Of a stretch of 64,000 nucleotides of DNA, positions 8,671 to 15,657 are shown in pieces (within the stretch, counting starts at the first letter, position 1; each line of letters opens with the position of its first letter). The notes under the pieces were generated by a model that saw nothing but the letters and a program-made list of their open reading frames with translations, was not told the origin of the DNA and did no database searches. The DNA lies in contig CAVRVD010000017.1 in assembly GCA_963724535.1 (NCBI GenBank), positions 372,001 to 436,000 on the forward strand. Reading direction: 5' to 3'. Position numbers and translations under genes: made by a program. The stretch comes from JADJPO01 sp963724535 (lineage in GTDB: Bacteria; Actinomycetota; Actinomycetes; Actinomycetales; Kineosporiaceae).

Positions 8671-10248
8671 GTGCCGACGACAGGTAGGCCGACCACGGGC
8701 GGGCCGACGATGCACGAGGCGCGGACTCCCACGGCCGGGACGGACCCCGCCGCATGGGTCGTCGGCGCAGCCCTGGCGGCGGTCACGATGGTCGCGGCCC
8801 TCATCCGGGGGCACGGTCTGGCCGACCGCAGCCTGTGGATCGACGAGGTGTTCAGCCTCTGGGTGAGCCGTCAGCCGATGCCCGACCTGTGGCGGACCAC
8901 GATCGAGCTGGACCTTCACCCGCCCGTGTACTACGGGCTCCTGCACACCTGGTTGGGCCTGGCCCCTGAGGGTCTCGGCGTCGAGGCGGCCGCCCGGTTG
9001 CCGTCCGTGCTGTTCGGGGTGCTGACCGTTCCGGTCGTCCACCTGATCGGCGCACACCTGGCCGGTCGCGCCGCCGGACTGGTCGCGGCAGGGCTGATGG
9101 CGCTGTCCCCGCTGCACGTCTACTACGCCCAACAGGCCAGGATGTACACCCAGCTCACCCTGGCCGCGGCGCTGGCGACGCTGTGCCTGCTGCACGTACT
9201 CGACCCCGCGCCCGCGGCCACGTCCCGGCGCACCTGGTGGTGGCTGGGTCTGGCGCTCAGCACCACGCTGACCATGCTCAGCCACAACACCGGTCCGCTG
9301 CTGGCGGCGGCGATCGCGCTCTACCTGGTGGGGGCGCGGCGTCCACGCACCAGCTCGGGGTTCAGCGGCCCCCGGGGCGGTCTGACAGCCCTCGCCGCGG
9401 CCGTTGGGCTGTGGTCCCTGTGGCTGCCCTGGTTCCTGGCACAGGTGCGGCGGGTGGACGCCGAGTTCTGGCTCGGCCCGCCGACGTGGACCGCGGTCCT
9501 GGACCACTGGGGCAGTCTGGTCGTCGCGTTCCTGCCGTCCGGAGCGGCACGGACGACGGCGATGACTGTCGCTCTCGCGCTGGTCGCCGTGGGCGGGTGG
9601 CACACCCGCCGGCGGCACGGAGTGCTCCTACTCGCCCTTCTCGTCCTGCCGCCGGCCATGGAGCTACTGGTCAGCCTGCGCCGTCCGGTGTTCTTCTCCC
9701 AGACCCTGGTCTGGACCGCGGTCCCGTTCAGCGTGCTGGTCGCCGCCGCCATCGCCACCGTGCGACCCCGGACCGTCGGCGTGCTCCTCGCCACCGGCGC
9801 GTTCGCCGTCAGCTGGCTCGGCCTGCGCGCCCTGGACCGCTACCCCGGCAAGGAGGACTGGCGTGCGGCGACCGGCTACCTGGCCCAGCACGCGCGTCCT
9901 GGACAGCTGGTGCTGTTCAGCGCCGGGTGGACCGAGCTGGCGTTCGAGGAGTACTACGACCGGCTGGACGCAGCTCCGGTCCTGGACCGGCATGGGCTGC
10001 CGGCGGACCTGCTCACCGGCCCCGTTCTGGAGCCGAAGATGACCGAAGCCGACTTGCCGCGCCTGTCCGCTCTGGTGGCCGACCGGGACGTTGTCTGGTT
10101 GGTCTCCAGCCACGACTGGTACACCGACCCGGAGGGCATCGCCGCGGGCCATCTCGACCGGACCCGTCGCCCCGCCGCCGCCCGGTCGTTCCCGGGGATC
10201 CGGGTCACGGCCTACCCGTCGGCAGGCGCGTCGACCGGGGGCGGGTGA
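8671..10248 (+). CDS. Glycosyltransferase family 39-like (PMT/ArnT type) membrane protein
   Basis: A 525-residue polytopic protein with about ten hydrophobic helices. After the first helix comes SLWIDEVFS, with the acidic pair typical of the first periplasmic loop of GT-C enzymes, then LDLHPPVYYGLLHTWL, characteristic of GT39/RgtA-D-like proteins. Such enzymes use polyprenyl-phosphate sugars on the outer face of the membrane; acceptor and sugar are unknown. The start is a GTG 6 bp after the TIR gene stop, with an in-frame ATG at 8710 as alternative. The next glycosyltransferase begins 4 bp after its stop, so the two are translationally linked. Confidence 0.87.
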   Translation: MPTTGRPTTGGPTMHEARTPTAGTDPAAWVVGAALAAVTMVAALIRGHGLADRSLWIDEVFSLWVSRQPMPDLWRTTIELDLHPPVYYGLLHTWLGLAPEGLGVEAAARLPSVLFGVLTVPVVHLIGAHLAGRAAGLVAAGLMALSPLHVYYAQQARMYTQLTLAAALATLCLLHVLDPAPAATSRRTWWWLGLALSTTLTMLSHNTGPLLAAAIALYLVGARRPRTSSGFSGPRGGLTALAAAVGLWSLWLPWFLAQVRRVDAEFWLGPPTWTAVLDHWGSLVVAFLPSGAARTTAMTVALALVAVGGWHTRRRHGVLLLALLVLPPAMELLVSLRRPVFFSQTLVWTAVPFSVLVAAAIATVRPRTVGVLLATGAFAVSWLGLRALDRYPGKEDWRAATGYLAQHARPGQLVLFSAGWTELAFEEYYDRLDAAPVLDRHGLPADLLTGPVLEPKMTEADLPRLSALVADRDVVWLVSSHDWYTDPEGIAAGHLDRTRRPAAARSFPGIRVTAYPSAGASTGGG

Positions 10249-10252
10249 GGCC

Positions 10253-11710
10253 ATGGTCACCCTCGACCCCCGAACCCACACCGGCGCCCCGGTGCCCACC
10301 AGGACACCGGCCCCCGACCACCAGGTACCCCGGCCGGGGTGGATGGCCCTGGCCTGGGGCACGATCGCCTCACTTCTGGTCGTCTACCTGGCCAACCGCG
10401 GGGACGGGCACGTGGGCCGGATCAGCTGGTACGCCACCGTGGTCTGGTCACTGCCGATGGTGATCACGGTGCAGGGCCTGGTGGGGATCGTCGTGGCCCG
10501 TCGGCACCGGCACGCCGGGCACGTCACCTCGGCGCCGCCGTGGCCTGATGTCCAGGACACCCTGGTCGTCGTCCTGCCGACCGTCGGTCGACGCGACACC
10601 CTGCCCGGGCTGAGCCGGGTCGCCACCTCGCTGGCGAACCGGCTGCCGGCACACTTCGCCAGGGTCCGGGTCGACCTGGTCGTCGAGGAGCGGTGCGAGA
10701 CCCTGGCGGAGCTCGCCGAGCTGTGCACGAACCTGCCCGGGATGCGACTGGTGGTCGTGCCGGCGCACTACCAGACCGCCCGGGGCACTCGGTTCAAGGC
10801 CCGGGCCAACCAGTTCGCCCTCGAGCTGCGCGCGCAGGAGGGCGAGGCGGGTGCGGACGTCTGGGTCCTGCACATGGACGACGACACCGCGGTGAGCCCG
10901 CCGGCCGCGGCCCAGCTGGCCGACTTCGTGCGCCGCCAGCGCCGAGCCGGACCCGATGGCCGGCACCTGGCCCAGGGCGTTCTGGCCTACCCGCGCGAGT
11001 ACAGCCCGACCCGCCTCACGTGGTACGCCGACGCCGTCCGACCGGGATGCGACATGAGCTTCTTCGCGGTGACCACCGGCCGCGGCGCGCCGCGTGGTGG
11101 GCTGCACGGGGAGCTGCTCTGCGTCCGCTCCAGCGTCGAGGCGCAGATCGGCTGGGACTTCGGCCCGGACTCCCTGGTCGAGGACGCCCAGTTCGCCCTG
11201 ATGTTCTGCGACCTGTACCCGGGCGGCAGCGAGTGGTTCCCCGCCTGGTCCGAGGGCGCCTCGCCGCGGACACTCGGGGACTTCGTGCGCCAACGCGAAC
11301 GCTGGGTCTGGGGGTTGTTGCGGCTGGTCGCGGATCGGTCGGTCCCACTGCTGCGCCGGCTGACACTGCTGCCGAACCTGGCGATCTGGATCGCCGCCCC
11401 GTTCGGCCACCCGTTCCTGGTGCTGGCCCTGGCCCTGTTGCTCCGCGACCTGGACACCGGCCCGGCGCTGGCGGCGATGGGCCTGCTCTGGTCGCTCAAC
11501 TACGGCTTTTACGTGTGGCTGTACTGGGAGGGGTTCAAGGTCAACTGCCGCGCGTCGGCCTCAATCCGGCACCGATGGTGGGAGGGCGCGCTCGTGATCC
11601 TGCTGATGCCGCTGTCCTGCCTGCTCGAATGCGTCGGAATCCTTTGTGGCGCAGTTCGTTTCGTTACGCGACGGCGGGTTCACTTCACTGTCATCGGCAA
11701 GCCCGCCTGA
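10253..11710 (+). CDS. Membrane-bound family 2 glycosyltransferase
   Basis: A 485-residue protein with two N-terminal helices (about residues 30-50 and 60-80), a cytosolic GT2 domain with the nucleotide-sugar motif MDDDTAV, a GLHGELLCVR acceptor region, EDAQFAL, and QRERW, the Q-x-x-R-W signature of processive or polyprenyl-linked GT2 enzymes, then three or four C-terminal helices. It resembles bacterial relatives of the Egghead beta-mannosyltransferase group; that subfamily call is tentative. The ATG is preceded by GGTGAGG and sits 4 bp after the preceding gene. It ends 23 bp from the convergent sulfur operon. Confidence 0.86.
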   Translation: MVTLDPRTHTGAPVPTRTPAPDHQVPRPGWMALAWGTIASLLVVYLANRGDGHVGRISWYATVVWSLPMVITVQGLVGIVVARRHRHAGHVTSAPPWPDVQDTLVVVLPTVGRRDTLPGLSRVATSLANRLPAHFARVRVDLVVEERCETLAELAELCTNLPGMRLVVVPAHYQTARGTRFKARANQFALELRAQEGEAGADVWVLHMDDDTAVSPPAAAQLADFVRRQRRAGPDGRHLAQGVLAYPREYSPTRLTWYADAVRPGCDMSFFAVTTGRGAPRGGLHGELLCVRSSVEAQIGWDFGPDSLVEDAQFALMFCDLYPGGSEWFPAWSEGASPRTLGDFVRQRERWVWGLLRLVADRSVPLLRRLTLLPNLAIWIAAPFGHPFLVLALALLLRDLDTGPALAAMGLLWSLNYGFYVWLYWEGFKVNCRASASIRHRWWEGALVILLMPLSCLLECVGILCGAVRFVTRRRVHFTVIGKPA

Positions 11711-11733
11711 TCGCCGCTGCCGCACGTAACCGC

Positions 11734-12258
11734 TCAGATGAACAGCAGCTGGGCGCCCTTGGTCATCTCGATGAAGTCTGCCGCGGTGATGATGGCCTCG
11801 ACGTCGTCGCGCAGGTCCGGCTCGGCGATCTTCATCATGTCGGCGCTCATCCGGCAGGCCCACAGGTGGCCGCCGGCGGCGGTGATCAGGTCGAGGAACT
11901 CCGGCACCTCGGGCACGCCCAGGTCGGCGATCTGCTTCTTGAGCATCTTGGTGGCCACCCCGGTCATCGCCGGGGCGAGCGCCTGCGGCATGTGCAGGTC
12001 GCTGCCGGGCAGGTGCATGGCCGCGTTGCCGGCGGGTGAGAACTGCAGCTTGTGCATCCGGGACTTCATGATCATGTCGAAGCCCCAGAAGGTGAAGAAC
12101 AAGTGGGTCTCGACGCCCTCGCCGAGGGCGGCGTTGCCCATGATCAGGCCCGGGTAGGCCATGTCCAGGTTGCCCTTGGAGCAGATGATGGCGAGCTTTC
12201 GGCCCTCGTCCTCGTCGTCGTCGAAGGACGGGATGATCGGGGCGGAGTCGGTAGTCAT
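11734..12258 (-). CDS. DsrE/DsrF/DrsH-like family protein
   Basis: A 174-residue protein with KLAIICSKGNLDMAYPGLIMGNAALGEG and THLFFTFWGF, typical of the DsrE2-like branch of the DsrEFH sulfurtransferase fold. Cysteines occur at IICSKG (first strand) and WACRMS near the second half; the latter lies where DsrE-type proteins carry the persulfide cysteine. It is the last gene of the minus-strand operon, 63 bp after the DsrC-like gene, with AAGGGA as ribosome site. Likely role: accepting or passing sulfane sulfur with the neighbouring DsrC-like protein; inferred from family and context. Confidence 0.88.
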   Translation of the reverse strand: MTTDSAPIIPSFDDDEDEGRKLAIICSKGNLDMAYPGLIMGNAALGEGVETHLFFTFWGFDMIMKSRMHKLQFSPAGNAAMHLPGSDLHMPQALAPAMTGVATKMLKKQIADLGVPEVPEFLDLITAAGGHLWACRMSADMMKIAEPDLRDDVEAIITAADFIEMTKGAQLLFI

Positions 12259-12321
12259 GGCAGGTTCCCTTGCAGCAGTTGGGGTTTGACGAGGGCTGGA
12301 GTCAAGCGGTAGATCAGGCGG

Positions 12322-12636
12322 TCAGACGCAGCCATGCGGCTTGGGCACCCCGGCGATGTAGGACATCTTGCGGCCCGGCTTCTTCGGGAAGAGCACGAAC
12401 TGCTCCTTGATCGGCACCCCGGCGACCTGCTGCACCCGGCGGGTGGTCGGGGTCTCGCCCTGGGCCTGGAAGTCCTCGCGCAGGAACCGGATCACCTTCC
12501 AGTGCGCGTCGGTCAGGTCGATGCCGATGTTCGCGGCGAAGACCTTGGCCAGGTCCTCGTCCCACTCGGCGAACTCGGTGAGGTAGCCCTCGTCGTTGAC
12601 GGTGACGGTCTTGCCGTTGATGGTCGTGGTGGGCAT
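12322..12636 (-). CDS. TusE/DsrC family sulfur carrier
   Basis: A 104-residue protein, the normal DsrC/TusE length, ending in the swinging arm AGVPKPHGCV. The penultimate cysteine (CysA) is present. The position ten residues upstream that holds CysB in true DsrC is a serine (KMSYIAG), so it cannot form the intramolecular disulfide or trisulfide used in dissimilatory sulfite reduction and is closer to TusE or single-cysteine DsrC-like carriers. WDEDLA and AHWKVIRFLREDF match the family core. No dsrAB genes are present in the window; the partner is probably the downstream DsrE-like protein. Confidence 0.93.
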   Translation of the reverse strand: MPTTTINGKTVTVNDEGYLTEFAEWDEDLAKVFAANIGIDLTDAHWKVIRFLREDFQAQGETPTTRRVQQVAGVPIKEQFVLFPKKPGRKMSYIAGVPKPHGCV

Positions 12637-12744
12637 TGCGGTTCGGCCTCTCTGTGCTGGTCTGTGGGGCTGTGTGGTCTGTGGCTCGGTGCGGTCTGCG
12701 GGTCGGTGCGGTTCGTGGGTGGACGTCCGGTCCGGCGGGCTTGA
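12637..12744 (-). other. C/A-rich unstructured leader between DUF1641 and DsrC-like genes
   Basis: This 108-bp gap inside the sulfur operon is strongly strand-biased: the sense (minus) strand is nearly free of T and repeats ACCGCACCGA and CACAGACCA-like words. No hairpin or -10 element is evident. It may be a translation-enhancing, structure-free spacer or a processing site. A similar C/A-rich leader precedes secD. Confidence 0.4.
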
Positions 12745-13488
12745 TCAGATGACCGCCGAGGGCTCGGGATGCTGCGGCGGCTTGTCCTTGCCCTTTCCCT
12801 TGTGTTTGCGTGATCCGCCCGATGTCGCGGCTCCGAGGTCGCCGAGCACGGTCAGCGTCCGGGACAGACCACGGCGCACCTGCGGATCGCGCATCTGGCG
12901 CAGCAGGTTGACCGCCGACGGCGGGGGTGCGTCGTCCACCTCCTGCACGTCGGCGACGGTCGTGGACAGGAATCGCATGATCTGCGGCTGGGTCATCTGC
13001 TTGATGGTCTGCAGGATCAGCACCACGTTGGCGCCGAGGGCCTTGAGGTCCTCCTCGCCGAAGGACTCGACGACCTCCTCGATGATGGTGGCGGTCCCCC
13101 GGGCGAAGGTGAAGTAGCCCTTGCTCTCTGCGGTGGCCAGCGTCGTCGACAGGCTGGAGACGCCGGCACCGGTCAGCGACGTCGCCTCGTGCACCAGCTC
13201 GCTCATGCTGTCGAGCTGGACCAGCAGGGCCTCCAGCCTCGGCAGGGTACGGACGGCGGTACGGGCGAACCGCACCAGATCCTCGACGGTGACGTCCCGA
13301 CTGAGACCCTCCAGCTCCCGGGAGGCGACGTCCATCGCGCCCTGGGCGACCGGCATCAGCTCGTGGGTGAGCTCGCGCCAGCGGTCACGCTCTCGGCGGG
13401 TCGCCTCCAGCTCGTCGAGAATGGTCGCCAGCTGCGTCTCGATGCGGTCGAGCTGCCCGACCTGGTCGACCGTCGTCGCGGCGGTCAT
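12745..13488 (-). CDS. DUF1641 protein
   Basis: A 247-residue, mostly helical protein with a central DUF1641-like segment (LLVQLDSMSELVHEA ... FSFGEEDLKALGANVVLILQTIKQMTQPQIM) and a lysine-rich tail (RKHKGKGKDK). DUF1641 proteins are found beside SQR-like flavoproteins and other quinone-linked oxidoreductases; a scaffold or membrane-recruitment role is only a guess. Its ATG overlaps the stop of the flavoprotein gene by one base (TGATG), indicating translational coupling; a GTG one codon earlier is the alternative start. Confidence 0.82.
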   Translation of the reverse strand: MTAATTVDQVGQLDRIETQLATILDELEATRRERDRWRELTHELMPVAQGAMDVASRELEGLSRDVTVEDLVRFARTAVRTLPRLEALLVQLDSMSELVHEATSLTGAGVSSLSTTLATAESKGYFTFARGTATIIEEVVESFGEEDLKALGANVVLILQTIKQMTQPQIMRFLSTTVADVQEVDDAPPPSAVNLLRQMRDPQVRRGLSRTLTVLGDLGAATSGGSRKHKGKGKDKPPQHPEPSAVI

Positions 13489-14729
13489 CACACGTCCTCG
13501 AGCTGCTTGCCGGCCATCGACATCAGCGCCGGGACCGGGAGCTCCTTGCCGGGCAGCAGGACGTTCCAGTAGATCCAGCGGAACATCACCTTGCCCCAGT
13601 GGTTCATCTCGGTCTCCTTCAGCAGGCTGAAAGGGCCGATCCCGGGCAACGGATACTTGCCGGGCAGCGGCTCGGTCTCGTAGTTGAAGTCGATCAGCAG
13701 ACCCTTGCCGTGGCCGGTCTCGATGAAACAGTTGGCGTGCCCGTCGAACTTGTTCGTCATCGCCAGCCCCTGGACATGGCGCAGGAAGTTCTCCGGGAAC
13801 GCCTCCATCGCGAAGTGGGCGACCGAGCCGGCCTTGGAGGCCGGGATGTCGCTGGCGTCGCCGATCGCGAAGATGTTGTCGTACTTCTTCGACAGCAGCG
13901 TCTCGCGGTCCACCGGGACGTAGCTCAGCTCGTCGCCCAGGCCGGAGCGGGCGATCACCTCTGAACCCATGTTCAGCGGCACCGTGACCAGCAGGTCGAA
14001 GGGGACCTCGCGCTCGTCGTAGGAGACCAGCGTCTTGGTCTCGGGGTCGATCCGCTCGACCAAGAAGTCCGGCTCCAGGGCGATCGAGCGCTCCTCGAGC
14101 ATGTCACCGAGGTACTTGCTGGCCACCGGCTTGGTGAAGGCACCCTCAAGGGGCGTGACGTAAGTGATCTCCACCTTCTCCCGCATCCCCTGCTCGGTGA
14201 AGAACGCGTCGGCGAGGAAGGTGAACTCCAGCGGGGCCACCGGACACTTGATCGGCATCTCGGTGATATGGACGACGAGGCGCCCGCCCTGCCAGCCTCG
14301 CAGGGTCTGCGCCAGCGCGACCGCCCCCTCGAAGGTGTAGAACTCGTGCACGCTGGAGCGCCACACACTCTCGTCGTCCATGCCCGGGGTCTGGTCCGGA
14401 CGTGGCGTGGCACCGGTGGCGATGATCAGGTAGTCGTAGTCGAGCCGGGTGCCGTCCATGAGCAGCACATGGCTCTCGTCGGCAACGATCCGGTCCACCT
14501 CGGTGGTGACCAGGTCGACGCCGCTGGGCAGGAACCGCTTGCGGGGCTTGGTCACCTCGCTCGGCTGGTAGATCCCGAACGGGATGAACAGATAGCCCGG
14601 CTGGTAGTAGTGGGTATCGTCCGGGTCGACGACGGTGATCTTCCACTCGTCGGTGCCCAGGCGCGGCCGCAGCTTGTTGACCGCCATCGTGCCCGCCGTG
14701 CCGGCGCCGAGAACCAGCAGCCGCTTCAT
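13488..14729 (-). CDS. FAD-dependent oxidoreductase, sulfide:quinone oxidoreductase-like
   Basis: A 413-residue flavoprotein. The N-terminal dinucleotide-binding motif is LVLGAGTAGTMAVNKL; ATGATPRPDQ, the IGDASDIPASKAGSVAHF FAD-binding segment and a C-terminal amphipathic stretch complete the SQR-type fold. A cysteine in IKCPVAPLEF occupies the place of the conserved redox cysteine of SQRs, and a second is in NCFIETGHG. Expected reaction: sulfide oxidation to sulfane sulfur with electrons to quinone. Start ATG follows AGAGGAA and overlaps the regulator stop (ATGA). The neighbours (DUF1641, DsrC-like, DsrE-like) support a sulfur substrate, but NADH:quinone-type activity is not excluded. Confidence 0.88.
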   Translation of the reverse strand: MKRLLVLGAGTAGTMAVNKLRPRLGTDEWKITVVDPDDTHYYQPGYLFIPFGIYQPSEVTKPRKRFLPSGVDLVTTEVDRIVADESHVLLMDGTRLDYDYLIIATGATPRPDQTPGMDDESVWRSSVHEFYTFEGAVALAQTLRGWQGGRLVVHITEMPIKCPVAPLEFTFLADAFFTEQGMREKVEITYVTPLEGAFTKPVASKYLGDMLEERSIALEPDFLVERIDPETKTLVSYDEREVPFDLLVTVPLNMGSEVIARSGLGDELSYVPVDRETLLSKKYDNIFAIGDASDIPASKAGSVAHFAMEAFPENFLRHVQGLAMTNKFDGHANCFIETGHGKGLLIDFNYETEPLPGKYPLPGIGPFSLLKETEMNHWGKVMFRWIYWNVLLPGKELPVPALMSMAGKQLEDV

Positions 14730-15550
14730 GGTTCGTTCCTCTCGCTGGTAGTGCTCTGTATGGCTCCCGGTCCGGGGGCCGCGGTGGTCTGGTCGTGTTC
14801 CGCCCCGGCCTCGCCGGCCTCGCCGGCCTCGCTGCGGGACTGCGCCCGCGACAGCGTGGCGGCCACCTTGGGCAGGGCGGAGAGCACCTTGCGTCGCTGC
14901 TTGGGGCTGAGCCGGTGGAGCCCCTGCCCAGCCTGGGCCGCCGCGGGATCGCCCTCGTCGTCGGCACCGCGCTGCCCACCCTGCGGGCCCTCCGGGGCGA
15001 TGCCACCGGCCAGCACCATGCCGACCAGCGACGTTCCCTCGCGCACGAAGGCGCGGGCGCACTCGAAGCCGAGCCGTCCGGTGTGGAACCTCGGCTCGAG
15101 GTCGACGTCGGCGGCCAGCTGCTGCCACTCCTGGGTACAGGCCTGCAGCAGCGCGGGGTCGTCCAGCCGGGCCGCGAACCACGGGCAGGGGTTGGTGACC
15201 TCGGTGACCGGACGGCCATCCATGTCGGTGACCACCATCATCACACCCAGCAGGTCTGCGGCGACCTGGGTGACGGCGCCGGCCACCTCGACATCCACCA
15301 CGGCCCACCGGGCCGGGTGGCCCTCCACGCCGCGCCGGATGTCGATGACCGGGGCCGGCTCCTGCCGAGTACCACAGACGAGAGCCTCGATCCCAGCCGC
15401 CGGGAACCGCCACTGGCGACCCACCTTGATCGCGGGCAGGCGGCCGTCCTCGGCCATCCGGTAGATCGTGGAGCGGTCGACGTGCAGCACGTTCTGCACC
15501 TGATGCGCACTCAGGAGTCCCTCTCCTGCCGCTTTCTGCCGCTCCTGCAT
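14726..15550 (-). CDS. Helix-turn-helix (excisionase/MerR-like) + PocR-type sensory regulator
   Basis: A 274-residue putative regulator and first gene of the sulfur operon. Residues about 14-60 form an excisionase-type HTH (LLSAHQVQNVLHVDRSTIYRMAEDGRLPAIKVGRQWRF is the span; key residues STIYRM and KVGRQWRF). A PocR-like ligand domain follows (about 85-190: VVTDMDGRPVTEVTNPCPWF ... GMVLAGGIAPEG). The cysteines at NPCPWF, LQACTQ and FECARA are candidate redox or metal ligands. The C-terminus is low-complexity. ATG start with a TAATCT -10 element 7 nt upstream. It probably controls its own operon in response to a sulfur or redox signal; inferred. Confidence 0.85.
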   Translation of the reverse strand: MQERQKAAGEGLLSAHQVQNVLHVDRSTIYRMAEDGRLPAIKVGRQWRFPAAGIEALVCGTRQEPAPVIDIRRGVEGHPARWAVVDVEVAGAVTQVAADLLGVMMVVTDMDGRPVTEVTNPCPWFAARLDDPALLQACTQEWQQLAADVDLEPRFHTGRLGFECARAFVREGTSLVGMVLAGGIAPEGPQGGQRGADDEGDPAAAQAGQGLHRLSPKQRRKVLSALPKVAATLSRAQSRSEAGEAGEAGAEHDQTTAAPGPGAIQSTTSERNEP

Positions 15551-15563
15551 AGTCTGCAGATTA
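15545..15563 (-). promoter_or_regulatory. Leaderless promoter and dyad of the sulfur operon
   Basis: On the minus strand TAATCT (15563-15558) is followed by 7 nt and the regulator ATG. The dyad CTGCA-TAGTC-TGCAG (15545-15559) covers the predicted transcription start and start codon, a good place for repression by the operon's own regulator. Confidence 0.5.
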
Positions 15564-15657
15564 GGAGGCGTCGTATCCGGACAGCCGGGTAGTTGGTCCC
15601 ATCCACCGGGTGGACGACGTGAGCCGGGCCACGCCGACCGAGCCCCAGGGCACTGGG

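Noticed and set aside
7312..9618. A 768-codon open frame antisense to the WD40 gene and the first glycosyltransferase gene
   Set aside because: Composition is arginine/glycine/proline-rich shadow sequence of a GC-rich gene; it spans two real genes and shows no domain.
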